The notes below the pieces were generated by a model. It worked only from the letters and a program-made list of their open reading frames with translations, had not been told where the DNA came from and did not search any database. The position numbers and the translations under genes are program-made. A DNA stretch of 32,353 nucleotides from OFTM291 sp041741375 (lineage in GTDB: Bacteria; Gemmatimonadota; Gemmatimonadetes; Gemmatimonadales; GWC2-71-9), in NCBI GenBank assembly GCA_041741375.1, contig JBGSKF010000031.1, positions 1 through 32,353 on the forward strand, read 5' to 3'. Below, piece by piece: positions 6,807 to 14,799 of the stretch (position 1 is its first letter; every line of letters begins with the position of its first letter).

Positions 6807-7029
6807 TGGCAGTGCGAGACTGATCCCGGGTGGGTGGAGAGACTGCGACGAACGCGCCGCATGGTTCATCTCCATTCATATCCAGGTGCCTTCCCGGCGC
6901 AGGGGCAGAGGTCATCCCGGAAGCGCTCCGCCCGGATGGCACGATCGCAAACCTTGCCGTACCGGAGTCACGGGTGCGGCGAGGTTCACGGTAGGTGTCT
7001 GTACCGATGCAGTTCATGGAGGTCTTGGC

Positions 7030-8130
7030 ATGCATGTCCTTCTGCTATTGACGGTGATCGCGATTCTTCCTCAACAGGAGGATGTCTGGCGCCTCGGGAC
7101 GGTGCGCCTTGAGATCGGTGCCGAGTCCAGTGGAGGCCCCGATGAATTCGGTCGGATCGCAGGAGTAGTCAGGCTCCCGGATGGTTCCATAGTCGTCGGC
7201 GATCAATTGAATGACGAAGTCCGAGCATTCGACTCACTGGGCCGGATTCGTTGGGTGCGGGGACGGTCTGGCGGGGGGCCTGGGGAGTTTCAGCTCATCA
7301 AGTGGCTCGGCTGGTGCGCTGGTTCCATCATGGTTGTTGATGGTGGAGGCAACAGAAGGGTTACCCGCTACGCCTCCTCCGGCACCTTGCTGGGGACGCA
7401 GCCAACCTACACGCTGCGGGTGGGCCAGAACCCTTGGGCAGTTCGTTGCGATGATCAGCAGGTGTTGGTGGTTGGGTGGCCGGAGTTTCCCACGCCGGTG
7501 GTGCCTGGCCCGATTCAGCCTCAGGTGGCAGTGGGGGTACTGAGCCTCGCGGGGGACTCCCTTCGGGTGCTGGGACGGTTTCCGGGGCCGGAGAACTATG
7601 TGCTCCCGACCTTGCGGGGAGCGATGCCGAGACCACTTGGCGCGAGCATATTCATCGCCATTCTCCACTCTCGGGCCTTCGTCGCAGTCAGCAACAGAGA
7701 CAGCATCTACGGGTATGATCTGCGCAGCCGCGGACCTTCCACCGCATTCCGGGTTCCACTCGAACCTCGTCGCACTCAAAAGACAGACATCAATGCATGG
7801 ATTAACGCCGAAGGCTCCGGTCTCAGCGATCGGAGCCGCGCCGCACGATACGAGGCCGATCTCAAGAGCTATCAGTGGCCGGATGAGGTGCCGCGCTTCG
7901 TCGCCTTCGTGCCGGATCCCCTGGGCAATCTCTGGTTGCGGCCCTACACCACACGGGGGGCAGGTGGGCAAGTGGACTGGAGAATCGTGGATGTTCAGGG
8001 ACGGGCGGTTGCCAGAGTATCGGTACCGGCCGACTTCGACATCCATGAGGTAGGATCAGACTGGATACTTGGAGTAGAGAGAACCACGATGGGAGTTGAA
8101 CGGGTTGTGCAGTATCACCTGCACCGGTGA
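7030..8130 (+). CDS. 6-bladed beta-propeller (NHL-like) secreted protein
   Basis: This 366-residue protein starts at ATG 7030 with GGAGGT about 8 bases upstream. A short hydrophobic leader (HVLLLLTVIAIL) suggests export. The repeats are typical of bacterial 6-bladed propeller/NHL proteins: VVRLPDGSIVVGDQLNDEVRAF (residues about 46-67), a GRSGGGPGEF motif at 78-87, GSIMVVDGGGNRRVTRY, later FVPDPLGNLWLRPY, and a closing strand ERVVQYHL. Longer frames to 6613 would run over the peptide gene. It follows the Cys-rich peptide gene by 223 bases and precedes a sigma factor. Propellers of this kind act as binding or scaffold proteins, and the partner here is unknown. A second protein of the same length and type is encoded at 15610-16710. 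Confidence 0.8.
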   Translation: MHVLLLLTVIAILPQQEDVWRLGTVRLEIGAESSGGPDEFGRIAGVVRLPDGSIVVGDQLNDEVRAFDSLGRIRWVRGRSGGGPGEFQLIKWLGWCAGSIMVVDGGGNRRVTRYASSGTLLGTQPTYTLRVGQNPWAVRCDDQQVLVVGWPEFPTPVVPGPIQPQVAVGVLSLAGDSLRVLGRFPGPENYVLPTLRGAMPRPLGASIFIAILHSRAFVAVSNRDSIYGYDLRSRGPSTAFRVPLEPRRTQKTDINAWINAEGSGLSDRSRAARYEADLKSYQWPDEVPRFVAFVPDPLGNLWLRPYTTRGAGGQVDWRIVDVQGRAVARVSVPADFDIHEVGSDWILGVERTTMGVERVVQYHLHR

Positions 8131-8295
8131 GGTCGATGCATGCAAGAGGGCTGTGCTCGACAAGATGTGAACCGGGCGCGCAGGAAGGATGGACCGTGAA
8201 CAGGCAGGCGTGCCTGCATCATGCGCGCTGAGATCAAGGATACAGGTGGGGTGAAGGATAGGTCAGGACAGGAAGATAAGAGGAGATACCCACCG

Positions 8296-8976
8296 ATGCG
8301 CATACGGACGCGCTCGCCTTTCAAACGCACCTGCGTCCATCACCTGGATTCGCCGTTCGGGAGTGGATCGTCGGGAGGTCGCTCTTGGGAGGAGTGGTTT
8401 GAACACCTGTATCGCGACTTCCGGGCAACTGTCTGGCGGGAAGCCCTCAGGATCGTCATCTGTGAAGCCGATGCGGATGACGTGACCCAGCGCGTGTTCC
8501 ACCGAATATGGAAGCGCGGTCCATCCATTCGCCGGCTGAAATTGTCGTCTGCATATTTCACACGGGCGGGTCGCAACGAAGCGATTGTCTTTCTGAGGGA
8601 CAAAAGAAGGCGGGAATCATTGGCAACCACCGCGACAACGATTTATCCCTACCACGAGCCCGGGCCAGAGCGCACCTCCGAACCGCCCGACTTGCACGAA
8701 CGGTTATCTGCCATGATCCAGCGTCTTCCGGAACGCTGTGCGTGCGTGATGACGCTTCTGTTGGCCGGCGTCCCACGGTGCGCCATACCCCGGCAACTGG
8801 GTATTACCGCTGGGGCAGTCGAAAAGCAGATCACGCGCGGTTACCGCCTGCTTCGGGAAATTGCGTCGGATGGCGAATGGGACCCACCGGAATTGGTCGA
8901 TGCTTCGTGTGAGCGTCGTGATGGGCTTTCTCCCCCCCCCTCCCCCCCCGCGCGTGCGATAAACGGCCTGCGGTAG
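8296..8976 (+). CDS. ECF-like sigma-70 family RNA polymerase sigma factor
   Basis: The 226-residue product has region 2 at about residues 36-104 (LYRDFRATVWREALRIVICE, then ADDVTQRVFHRIW and AYFTRAGRNEAIVFLRDKRR) and region 4 at about 135-190 (LSAMIQRLPERCACVMTLLL, then GITAGAVEKQITRGYRLL, the helix-turn-helix that reads the -35 box). I chose ATG 8296 because AGGAG lies about ten bases upstream; an in-frame ATG at 8221 is the alternative. No anti-sigma factor gene follows. The last 20 residues cross two poly-C tracts (C9 and C8 at 8932-8949), so their sequence could vary by slippage without touching region 4. The gene is probably linked to the preceding propeller; a hairpin lies between them at 8203-8217. 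Confidence 0.82.
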   Translation: MRIRTRSPFKRTCVHHLDSPFGSGSSGGRSWEEWFEHLYRDFRATVWREALRIVICEADADDVTQRVFHRIWKRGPSIRRLKLSSAYFTRAGRNEAIVFLRDKRRRESLATTATTIYPYHEPGPERTSEPPDLHERLSAMIQRLPERCACVMTLLLAGVPRCAIPRQLGITAGAVEKQITRGYRLLREIASDGEWDPPELVDASCERRDGLSPPPSPPARAINGLR

Positions 8977-9072
8977 CACTGTCCCATCGGTTGGTGAGGC
9001 AAGTGCTGCTAGCAACCGCCTTTCCGTACGAGGATCTTGGGTGGGGACTTGAGGAGACCCGGCCGAACCCGA

Positions 9073-9324
9073 TTACCTCTTGTCTGACTGTTTGTCCACG
9101 AGCTCCTCCATCTCCGCCGCCGAAAGAAGTGGGATTCTGCGGCCCACCGGAGGAATGACAACCGGGAAATCGGTCAACCGCTCCGGGCGGTCGTTCACTT
9201 CCGCGTCCCGGAGCCCCTCGACCAGGTACTGGGTCATGAGCTCCCGGACTTTCAGTCCGGCCAAGGCGGCCCGCGCCTTGATGGCGCGGTAGAGGTCGTA
9301 CGCGCACGCGTCAAGGCAATGCAG
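9073..9324 (-). pseudogene. Remnant of a VapB-type antitoxin, toxin missing
   Basis: On the minus strand, frame 9324-9073 reads AYDLYRAIKARAALAGLKV, then RELMTQYLVEGLRD and a C-terminal tail ending AAEMEELVDKQ. This matches the pattern of VapB-like antitoxins (a D-LYRxIKARAALEG-KVREL helix-turn segment, then an acidic tail that binds the toxin). The expected N-terminal beta strand with a Met start is missing: an in-frame TGA lies at 9325-9327 and the only usable start is a TTG at 9264, inside the second helix. No PIN toxin gene follows before the sigma gene. It is therefore best read as a decayed or orphan antitoxin. A short 63-residue product from TTG 9264 is possible. Confidence 0.5.
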
Positions 9325-9353
9325 TCAGGCACCGTACCGCCCCAACGAGCGCG

Positions 9354-9632
9354 TCACCCGCCGATCGTGCCCCACGCCGTCACCAGCCATCCGGTCACGG
9401 CCCGGATCCCGGTCAACAGCCCGTCTCCGATCCACCGAAACATCTCCTCGGCCCGGGTCTGATCGAGCCACCCCGCCCAGACCGACACCCCGATCACGAT
9501 GGCCACAAGGAGCAGGCCGCGCACCACATACTTGGCCGCCTCCCGGAGCAGTGCTCCCGCCACCAGCGCGAAGATGGCGAAAACGACGAGAGTGCCCAGG
9601 AGTGGCTCGAACGCACCGGTATCGATTCCCAT
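9354..9632 (-). CDS. Small membrane protein, unknown function
   Basis: The 92-residue product starts at ATG 9632. It has a strong membrane helix at about residues 12-29 (LGTLVVFAIFALVAGALL), a basic loop (REAAKYVVRG) and a second helix at about 39-55 (GLLLVAIVIGVSVWAGW), followed by an amphipathic C-terminal end. I do not recognise the family. It lies 73 bases downstream of the zinc-ribbon gene on the same strand and may be co-transcribed with it. An upstream extension of the frame to 9782 is Pro/Arg-rich and would overlap that gene, so it was not used. Confidence 0.6.
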   Translation of the reverse strand: MGIDTGAFEPLLGTLVVFAIFALVAGALLREAAKYVVRGLLLVAIVIGVSVWAGWLDQTRAEEMFRWIGDGLLTGIRAVTGWLVTAWGTIGG

Positions 9633-9705
9633 GCAGCGGACTCCAGGATGGGGAGATGTGGTGGAGACCGGGGAATGAAGCAGGACGGTGACGGGCCCGA
9701 CAAGT

Positions 9706-10728
9706 TCAGATGGCCGGGGGCTCGGAAGGCGGAATGGCCGCAGTTCTGGAGGAGCGGGCCCGATCCAGGGCCTCCAGCGCATCCTCGGGCACCGTCAGCC
9801 GGTCCGCAATGGCCGCGATCTCCTCGGCCTCCTTCCACGCCACTTCGAGACGCCGGAGTTCTCCGGCGAGGGCCTGTCGCTCGGCCTCCTCGTGCAGGGC
9901 CATCTCCAAGGCCAGGCGGGTGGGCACGGGCAGTCGGTGCAGGGCCCCGCCCCGTTTTGCTCCGGCGGGCGCAACATGCCCCCACAGACCAGCTTCCACA
10001 AAGGCCGTGGGACCGCCGAGCCGCTCCAGATCCCGAACCGCCGATTCGACGCGGGGGGTGGACGCGCCGGACCGGTTCACCTTGGGCAGGATCAACCCGG
10101 CGATCCGCAGGGCCTCGTTGCCGAGGAAGGTCTCCCGTCCCTTCTCGTGCTTGAGCTCCAGGGCCCAGGGTGTTCCCGCCGGTCCGTGGACCAGCCGCGC
10201 GGCCTGGAGGTGGGCGTACCGCACCCTGAGCAGGCGGCCACCACCGTCGCGGACCTTGACCGCGGTCCGCGACTGCAGGAAAGCGTGAGCGAACTGAGGG
10301 TAGAAGCCGACTCCAATGCCGAGCATCGCCGCCCCGCCGATGATGGCGCCCGCTGCGGCAACACCTCCGACGCTGTAGAGAACCATCTTCCTCCGGCGGC
10401 GTCCGAACTGGTCACCATAGCGCCAGGCAGCGAACTCGGGACGGAGCGGCTCCCCGATCCGGACCAGGTCGAGGCCTTCCTTGACCCGAGCCAACCCGAC
10501 GTTGTCGGTCGATTGACGGAGCCGGGTGCCTCGGAAGTGGCGTTCGCACTCCTCCAGCGCCTCCCAACGATCGTCGAAGGGGGTGAGGTTCCAGCGCTCG
10601 CAGTGACGGCACACCACCCAGAGGCGGCCTCGCGCCGGGTCGAACGCGATGCGGCGGCCGATGGGCAAATGCTCGATCACCTGGTTGGCGTCGAGCGAGC
10701 GGTGGCAGAAGAGACAGGTGGAGAACAT
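9706..10728 (-). CDS. Zinc-ribbon membrane protein of unknown function
   Basis: The 340-residue protein begins with a four-Cys zinc ribbon (C5-x2-C8 and C40-x2-C43), continues with a charged segment (RWEALEECERHFRGTRLRQS; then EPLRPEFAAWRYGDQFGRRR) and one glycine-rich membrane segment at about residues 116-142. The C-terminal half is predicted to be helical and rich in Arg, Glu and Ala (about 280-320). I recall similar proteins as conserved hypotheticals of Gemmatimonadota; no function is established that I know of. The start is ATG 10728. It follows the PLP enzyme gene on the same strand with a 22-base gap, so it is likely in one operon with it. Confidence 0.75.
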   Translation of the reverse strand: MFSTCLFCHRSLDANQVIEHLPIGRRIAFDPARGRLWVVCRHCERWNLTPFDDRWEALEECERHFRGTRLRQSTDNVGLARVKEGLDLVRIGEPLRPEFAAWRYGDQFGRRRRKMVLYSVGGVAAAGAIIGGAAMLGIGVGFYPQFAHAFLQSRTAVKVRDGGGRLLRVRYAHLQAARLVHGPAGTPWALELKHEKGRETFLGNEALRIAGLILPKVNRSGASTPRVESAVRDLERLGGPTAFVEAGLWGHVAPAGAKRGGALHRLPVPTRLALEMALHEEAERQALAGELRRLEVAWKEAEEIAAIADRLTVPEDALEALDRARSSRTAAIPPSEPPAI

Positions 10729-10750
10729 GAGGGGTACGGCCGGTCGGCGA

Positions 10751-11986
10751 TCAGGCGGCCCCCACCTCGGCGAGGCAGCCGTGGATCACCTCCCAGGTGC
10801 GCTCCATGTCCTGGTCGAGGCCGACCGAGAACCGGATCAGTCCCTCGCTCAGTCCGATGCGTTCCCGCTCCTCGGCGGGAATCTCCGACGAGGTGCTGTG
10901 GCCCGGGGCGCTGAACAGAGTCTTGAAATATCCCAGACTCACCGCGAGGTAGCCGACCTTCCGTTCCTGCATCAGCGTCATGAGCCGGTTGGCCCGGTCG
11001 GAGCTGCCGAGATCCACGGCCAGGATGCCGCCGTGACCGAAGCCGCGGTTTCCCATCCGCTCGAGGAGGGCGTGCTGCGGGTGAGTGGCGAGTCCGGGGT
11101 AATGTACCGTCAGGCCGAGCGCGTCCAGTTTGCGAGCGAGGAACAGGGCGTTCTCGCCGTGCTTCTGCATCCGGATGTGGAGACTGTGCAGGTTCTTGAG
11201 GAGACTTGCCGCCCGGATGCTGTCGAGCACGGGGCCCAGGAGCATGCTCGGCCCGTGGTGGATGTCGCAGAGCTCGGCCACGAAGTCGTGGGTGGACACG
11301 GCGCAGCCCGCCACACAATCGCTGGTGCCGTTGATGAACTTGGTCATGCTGTGGATCACGACATCGGCGCCGAGCCGGAGCGGCGAGAGGATGAGTGGCG
11401 TGAAGGTGTTGTCCACCACCAGCTTGAGGTCGTGCTCCCGGGCGAGGGCGGCGAGAGCGGGAATGTCCGGGATCTCGAGGAGGGGGTTGCTCATCGATTC
11501 GCAGTAGAGCACTCGCGTCTTCGGCGTGAGGGCGCCCCGGACGGCGTCGAGATCGGTGAGGTCTACGAACCGAGTGGTGATGCCGAACCGGGGGAGAAGG
11601 TTCCGAAGCAGGGCCCAGGTACCGCCGTAGATGGTGCGGCCCGAGACGATGTCGTCGCCCGCGGAGCAGAGCTGCAGGAGCGTGGTGCTGATCGCCGCCA
11701 TGCCCGACGCCATCACCTGCGCCGATTCCCCACCCTCCATCCGAGCCAGCGCCTCGGCGAGGTGCTTGGTGCTCGGGTTCCAATGCCGGGAGTAGAGGAA
11801 GCACCCTTCGATGGCGTGATCGAAAAGGGCCTCCATCGTCTCCACGTTCAGGAAGGTGTAGGTGGAGGAGTCGCAGATGGAGGGGTTGACGTCACCGTAT
11901 TCCCCGAACACCAGGAAATCCTGGATCTCGCGCGCGGGGTCGAAGGGAAGGCTGGGAGTGGGATGTTCGGAGGTGGAATCGGTCAT
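10751..11986 (-). CDS. PLP-dependent transsulfuration-type enzyme (Cys/Met metabolism family)
   Basis: The 411-residue protein belongs to the fold-type I Cys/Met metabolism PLP enzymes (cystathionine gamma-lyase/synthase, methionine gamma-lyase, O-acyl-homoserine sulfhydrylase). Visible landmarks are YSRHWNPSTKHLAEALARME (65-84), SGMAAIS (94-100) that cradles the phosphate, ESMSNPLLEIPDI (163-175), the cofactor Asp in VDNTF (191-195) and the PLP lysine K216 in HSMTKFINGTSD. The exact reaction cannot be read from sequence. The start is ATG 11986, 10 bases after the stop of the upstream gene; frames extending to 12259 only re-read that gene. It most likely makes or breaks a C-S bond in methionine/cysteine metabolism. 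Confidence 0.88.
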   Translation of the reverse strand: MTDSTSEHPTPSLPFDPAREIQDFLVFGEYGDVNPSICDSSTYTFLNVETMEALFDHAIEGCFLYSRHWNPSTKHLAEALARMEGGESAQVMASGMAAISTTLLQLCSAGDDIVSGRTIYGGTWALLRNLLPRFGITTRFVDLTDLDAVRGALTPKTRVLYCESMSNPLLEIPDIPALAALAREHDLKLVVDNTFTPLILSPLRLGADVVIHSMTKFINGTSDCVAGCAVSTHDFVAELCDIHHGPSMLLGPVLDSIRAASLLKNLHSLHIRMQKHGENALFLARKLDALGLTVHYPGLATHPQHALLERMGNRGFGHGGILAVDLGSSDRANRLMTLMQERKVGYLAVSLGYFKTLFSAPGHSTSSEIPAEERERIGLSEGLIRFSVGLDQDMERTWEVIHGCLAEVGAA

Positions 11987-11996
11987 GGGATCGGCG

Positions 11997-12512
11997 TCAG
12001 TGGATGAACAGGTCCTGGGTTTCGCCACCCAGCTCGTCGGGAAATTCGGTGACGAAGCGCGTCCCGGTGCCGGGCTCGAACCCGAGGCCGGTGAGAAAAC
12101 CGGGATAGATGGGGTAGGGAAGGTTCGCCATGCTGCCAAGGAGGTCGCCGGTGGCGATCTGCAGCCGGTTGCAGGCGGCGGCGATGCCCGCGGCGCCGAT
12201 GAAGAGCTGCCAGCACAGGGAGGAGTACGGAATGTTGATCCCGTACGTGGGAAGGACATCGGCGAACTCTTCGTTCAGGGGCAGATCGGGCGGAAAGATC
12301 CTGTGGATGTTCCGGGCCCGGGTCCGGAGCAGGGCGGCGGCATGCGGAGCGGGGGACACACGAAACGCCGTGAAGAAGTGCTCGACGCCCACGATGCCCT
12401 CGTCGTCCATGGCCGCCCAGATGGCGCCGTGCGCCAGCGCCCGGGCATGGCGGGTCAGCTTGCGCTCCATCGGCATCCAGCCACCGCACCACACGAAATC
12501 CTGTGTCGCCAT
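11997..12512 (-). CDS. Hypothetical protein upstream of the PLP enzyme
   Basis: The 171-residue product starts at ATG 12512. It is not secreted and contains short hydrophobic patches (QLFIGAAGIAAACNRL at about 112-127), many aromatic residues and a Pro/Gly-rich end (YPIYPGFLTGLGFEPGTG). I do not recognise a family. Its position 10 bases before the transsulfuration-type gene, on the same strand, suggests co-transcription and a possible shared substrate. The coding frame is supported by even composition and by its exact fit between neighbouring genes. Confidence 0.65.
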   Translation of the reverse strand: MATQDFVWCGGWMPMERKLTRHARALAHGAIWAAMDDEGIVGVEHFFTAFRVSPAPHAAALLRTRARNIHRIFPPDLPLNEEFADVLPTYGINIPYSSLCWQLFIGAAGIAAACNRLQIATGDLLGSMANLPYPIYPGFLTGLGFEPGTGTRFVTEFPDELGGETQDLFIH

Positions 12513-12600
12513 GGCGCTCCCTTGGGTTGCGGACCACCGGAAGGACGGCGGCTCCCGGGTTTCCCGCGTCCGGGAGCCACCCTGTCCTCATCTGGCAACG

Positions 12601-13764
12601 CTACCGCCGCGCGATCGGTTCCATCCGGACCACCCGCGTCGGGCCGTTCTGGCGGTCGTCGATGGCGAGGTAGATGAACCCGTTGGGCCCCTGCCGGATG
12701 TCGCGGATCCGTCCCACGCCCTGCACCAGCGTCTCCTCGCTCCGGACCCGCTGGCCGTCGAGCGTGAGGCGGGCCACCTGCTGGCCGTTCAAGCCCCCGA
12801 CGAAGAAATTGCCGCGCCATTCGGGGAACTTGTCTCCCGTGTAGTACAGGAAGCCCGAGGTGGCGATCGAGGGAACCCAGAAGTACACCGGGGGCTCCAT
12901 CCCCTCCCGGTGAGTACCGGAGTGGATGGCGGCCCCGCTGCCGTAGTTGACGCCGTATCCCACCACGGGCCAGCCGTAGTTGCGGCCCGGAAGGATGCGA
13001 TTCAACTCATCCCCCCCCTGGGGACCATGCTCGATGGCCCAGACATCCCCGGTTTCCGGGTGGACCAGAAGCCCCTGCGGATTCCGGTGCCCGTAGCTGT
13101 AGATGGAAGGCTCGGCGCCCTCGCGTCCCACGAAGGGGTTGTCGGTGGGGATGCGGCCGTCGTCATGGATCCGGTTGATGGTGCCGTGATGATTGGTGAT
13201 GTCCTGCGCCGGGTGGGCCTCAAGGTCGCCCGAGGGAGGGACCTGGCGATCCCCCACGGTGATGAAGAGGTACCCGTTCCGGTCGAAAGCGAGTCGGGAA
13301 CCGTAGTGGCCATTGCCCCGCGTGTCGGCCACAAAGATGTCCTCCACGTTGGTCAGCCGGTCGTTCTCGAATCGCCCGCGTGCCACCGCCGTGGTGGATG
13401 CACGCGGCTCGGCGCCCGGCTTGGAGTAGCTCAGGTAAAGGAGATGGTTGGTGGCGAACTGGGGGTGGAGCACCACATCGAGGAGCCCGCCCTGGCCCCG
13501 CGCAAAGACGTCGGGGACTCCGGCCACGGGATCCGGAAGGAGCGTCCCGTTCCGGACGATCCGGAGACGGCCGGGCCGCTCGGTCACCAGCATGTCCCCA
13601 TTGGGGAGAAAGGCGATGGACCAGGGATTCACCAGGCCATCCGCCACGGTGACCAGGCGATAGTCATGTAGCGCGGAGCGAAACTCCTCCGGTGACTGAC
13701 AGGCCGCGGGGGCCGCCATAATCAGGGAGAAGGCGGCGGTCAGAGCCATCGGGGCACGAATCAT
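12601..13764 (-). CDS. Secreted PQQ-dependent sugar (aldose) dehydrogenase
   Basis: The 387-residue protein is of the soluble glucose dehydrogenase/YliI family, a six-bladed propeller that oxidises aldose sugars with PQQ. It has a signal peptide (core about residues 6-20, possible lipobox APAAC at Cys22). Family motifs are NPWSIAFLPNGDMLVTERPG (46-65), GQGGLLDVVLHPQF (90-103), GHYGSRLAFDRNGYLFITVG (152-171) with the putative catalytic His153, IYSYGHRNPQGL (221-232) with the PQQ-binding Arg227, and EHGPQGGDELN (245-255). Length is normal. The start is ATG 13764; an ATG five codons later is also possible. No PQQ synthesis genes are in the window, so PQQ must come from elsewhere, or the protein may bind another ligand. 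Confidence 0.88.
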   Translation of the reverse strand: MIRAPMALTAAFSLIMAAPAACQSPEEFRSALHDYRLVTVADGLVNPWSIAFLPNGDMLVTERPGRLRIVRNGTLLPDPVAGVPDVFARGQGGLLDVVLHPQFATNHLLYLSYSKPGAEPRASTTAVARGRFENDRLTNVEDIFVADTRGNGHYGSRLAFDRNGYLFITVGDRQVPPSGDLEAHPAQDITNHHGTINRIHDDGRIPTDNPFVGREGAEPSIYSYGHRNPQGLLVHPETGDVWAIEHGPQGGDELNRILPGRNYGWPVVGYGVNYGSGAAIHSGTHREGMEPPVYFWVPSIATSGFLYYTGDKFPEWRGNFFVGGLNGQQVARLTLDGQRVRSEETLVQGVGRIRDIRQGPNGFIYLAIDDRQNGPTRVVRMEPIARR

Positions 13765-14088
13765 CGGGACATCCTCGGGCAGTGTGTGGGAGACGGGAAG
13801 TGCAGCGCCGGATCCCTGCAACCTACGACCCGGAGGAGCCGATAGTCAAATCCCGCCGCCGGTTCCGGGGCCCCGCCGACCCGGGTCTTCGGCCCGATGT
13901 TTCGGCGACCCCTCCGAGCATCCTGCCAAGATAGATACAACCACGAAAGGCACGAAGGGTCTTTCGCGGTTCCACATTCGTACGGTCCCGCCGTATCGTC
14001 CGCTGCCGCACGGGAGGCTATTCCGGATAATTTCGGATCCGCCCGGGGCCCGGAAACGAACCGGATCCTCCCACCGTAGGGTCGCCCC
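13765..14088. other. Intergenic region between divergent genes, with one A-rich repeat
   Basis: This 324-base gap separates the sugar dehydrogenase gene (minus) from the DUF456 gene (plus) and must hold both promoters. It contains an A-rich CACGAAAGG block at 13938-13959 (accacgaaaggcacgaaggg). I see no gene, RNA or clear promoter boxes. Confidence 0.5.
13938..13959 (+). repeat. A-rich CACGAAAGG repeat block
   Basis: The block accacgaaaggcacgaaggg belongs to the same short-unit family as the blocks at 3984, 4119 and 14800. It lies in a region that is otherwise GC-rich. Confidence 0.55.
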
Positions 14089-14580
14089 ATGTTCATACTC
14101 CTTCTTCTCCTCGTCGCCCTTGGGGGGCTCTTCCTCACCGCACTCGGTTTTCCGGGGACGTGGCTCTTTCTCTTCGCGGCGGTGATGGCCAAGCTGCTGG
14201 CGTGGACACCGGGGCTCACCTGGCTCATGGTCGGGATCGGGACCGCGCTGGCAATCCTGGGCGAGGTGATCGAATGGGTGGCGTCGGTACGGTGGACGGC
14301 GCGCCATGGGGGGTCGCGCCGGGCCGGTTGGGGGGCTCTGGTGGGAGGGATGCTCGGCGCCGTGGTCGGGATCCCGGTTCCGGTGATCGGATCGATCCTC
14401 GGTTCCTTCGCGGGGTCGTTCCTGGGGGCGCTCGTCGCGGAGTACAGCGCCACCCGGAGTCACCCGTTGGCGGGCCGGGTGGCTTGGGGAGCGCTCCTCG
14501 GGCGGGTGGTGGCCACGGGGACCAAGGTGGGGATCGGGGTGGTGGTAACAGTGATCGTTCTGGCCTCCGCCTGGGGCTGA
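14089..14580 (+). CDS. DUF456 family membrane protein
   Basis: The 163-residue protein has three to four membrane helices: residues about 2-35 (LLLLLVALGGLFLTALGFPG then TWLFLFAAVMAKLL), 44-62, 79-115 and a last one at 143-161. The sequence LTALGFPGTWL near the N-terminus, a GEVIEW motif at 58-63 and the Gly-rich GALVGGMLGAVVGIPVPVIG-type helix fit the DUF456 family of small membrane proteins of unknown function. It starts at ATG 14089, just after a GC-rich spacer, and stands alone. Confidence 0.8.
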   Translation: MFILLLLLVALGGLFLTALGFPGTWLFLFAAVMAKLLAWTPGLTWLMVGIGTALAILGEVIEWVASVRWTARHGGSRRAGWGALVGGMLGAVVGIPVPVIGSILGSFAGSFLGALVAEYSATRSHPLAGRVAWGALLGRVVATGTKVGIGVVVTVIVLASAWG

Positions 14581-14599
14581 GGGAAGTTTGAAGGAAGTC

Positions 14600-14631
14600 G
14601 TCATCCCGAGTGAAACGAGGGATCTGAGGAG
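14600..14631. repeat. Dispersed repeat of the GTCATCC...AGGGATCTGAG type
   Basis: The stretch begins gtcatcccgagtgaaacgag and ends ggatctgaggag. I recognise this as a member of a widespread intergenic repeat type (GTCAT-CC-GAG-GAAGCGA-GGATCT) found in many bacterial phyla. Only one copy is present in the window, so the assignment rests on memory of other genomes. Confidence 0.5.
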
Positions 14632-14644
14632 GTTCCCGGTGGAG

Positions 14645-14679
14645 GACGGGCCGTTCGCGAACGGCCACTACAACCCGTC
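14645..14679. repeat. GGCCGTTC palindrome, copy 2, with outer stem
   Basis: The core ggccgttcgcgaacggcc (14649-14666) is a perfect 18-base palindrome matching copy 1 at 939-956 in 17 of 18 positions. An outer GACGGG/CCCGTC pair (14645-14650 and 14674-14679) can extend or compete with this stem. Confidence 0.6.
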
Positions 14680-14707
14680 GTCCGGGTCTTGATGCACATG
14701 GAACTGC

Positions 14708-14743
14708 CTCAACGCAAGGGCGCCAGGACGCAGGGGCGCAACG
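14708..14743 (+). repeat. Short-unit repeat, GCAAGGGCGC/GCAGGGGCGC
   Basis: The sequence tcaacgcaagggcgccagga followed by cgcaggggcgcaac is made of three imperfect 11-12 base units (CGCAAGGGCGC, CAGGACG, CGCAGGGGCGC). It is a GC-rich relative in style of the A-rich CACGAAGG blocks nearby. Confidence 0.45.
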
Positions 14744-14799
14744 GTGCTTGGAGCCCACGAAGGGATCCCCATCGGACCCGCACGGGGGTGGCGATCAGG

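Noticed and set aside
6613..7029. Extension of the propeller gene to an upstream start
   Set aside because: It overlaps the Cys-rich peptide gene and gives Arg-rich sequence; ATG 7030 has a good ribosome binding site and a hydrophobic leader.
10649..12007. 450-residue plus-strand open frame opposite the transsulfuration-type gene
   Set aside because: The minus-strand gene has clear PLP-enzyme motifs over the whole span; the plus frame is its complement shadow.
13823..14604. Minus-strand frames opposite the DUF456 gene
   Set aside because: Pro/Arg/His-rich products with no motifs; the plus-strand gene has clear membrane helices.
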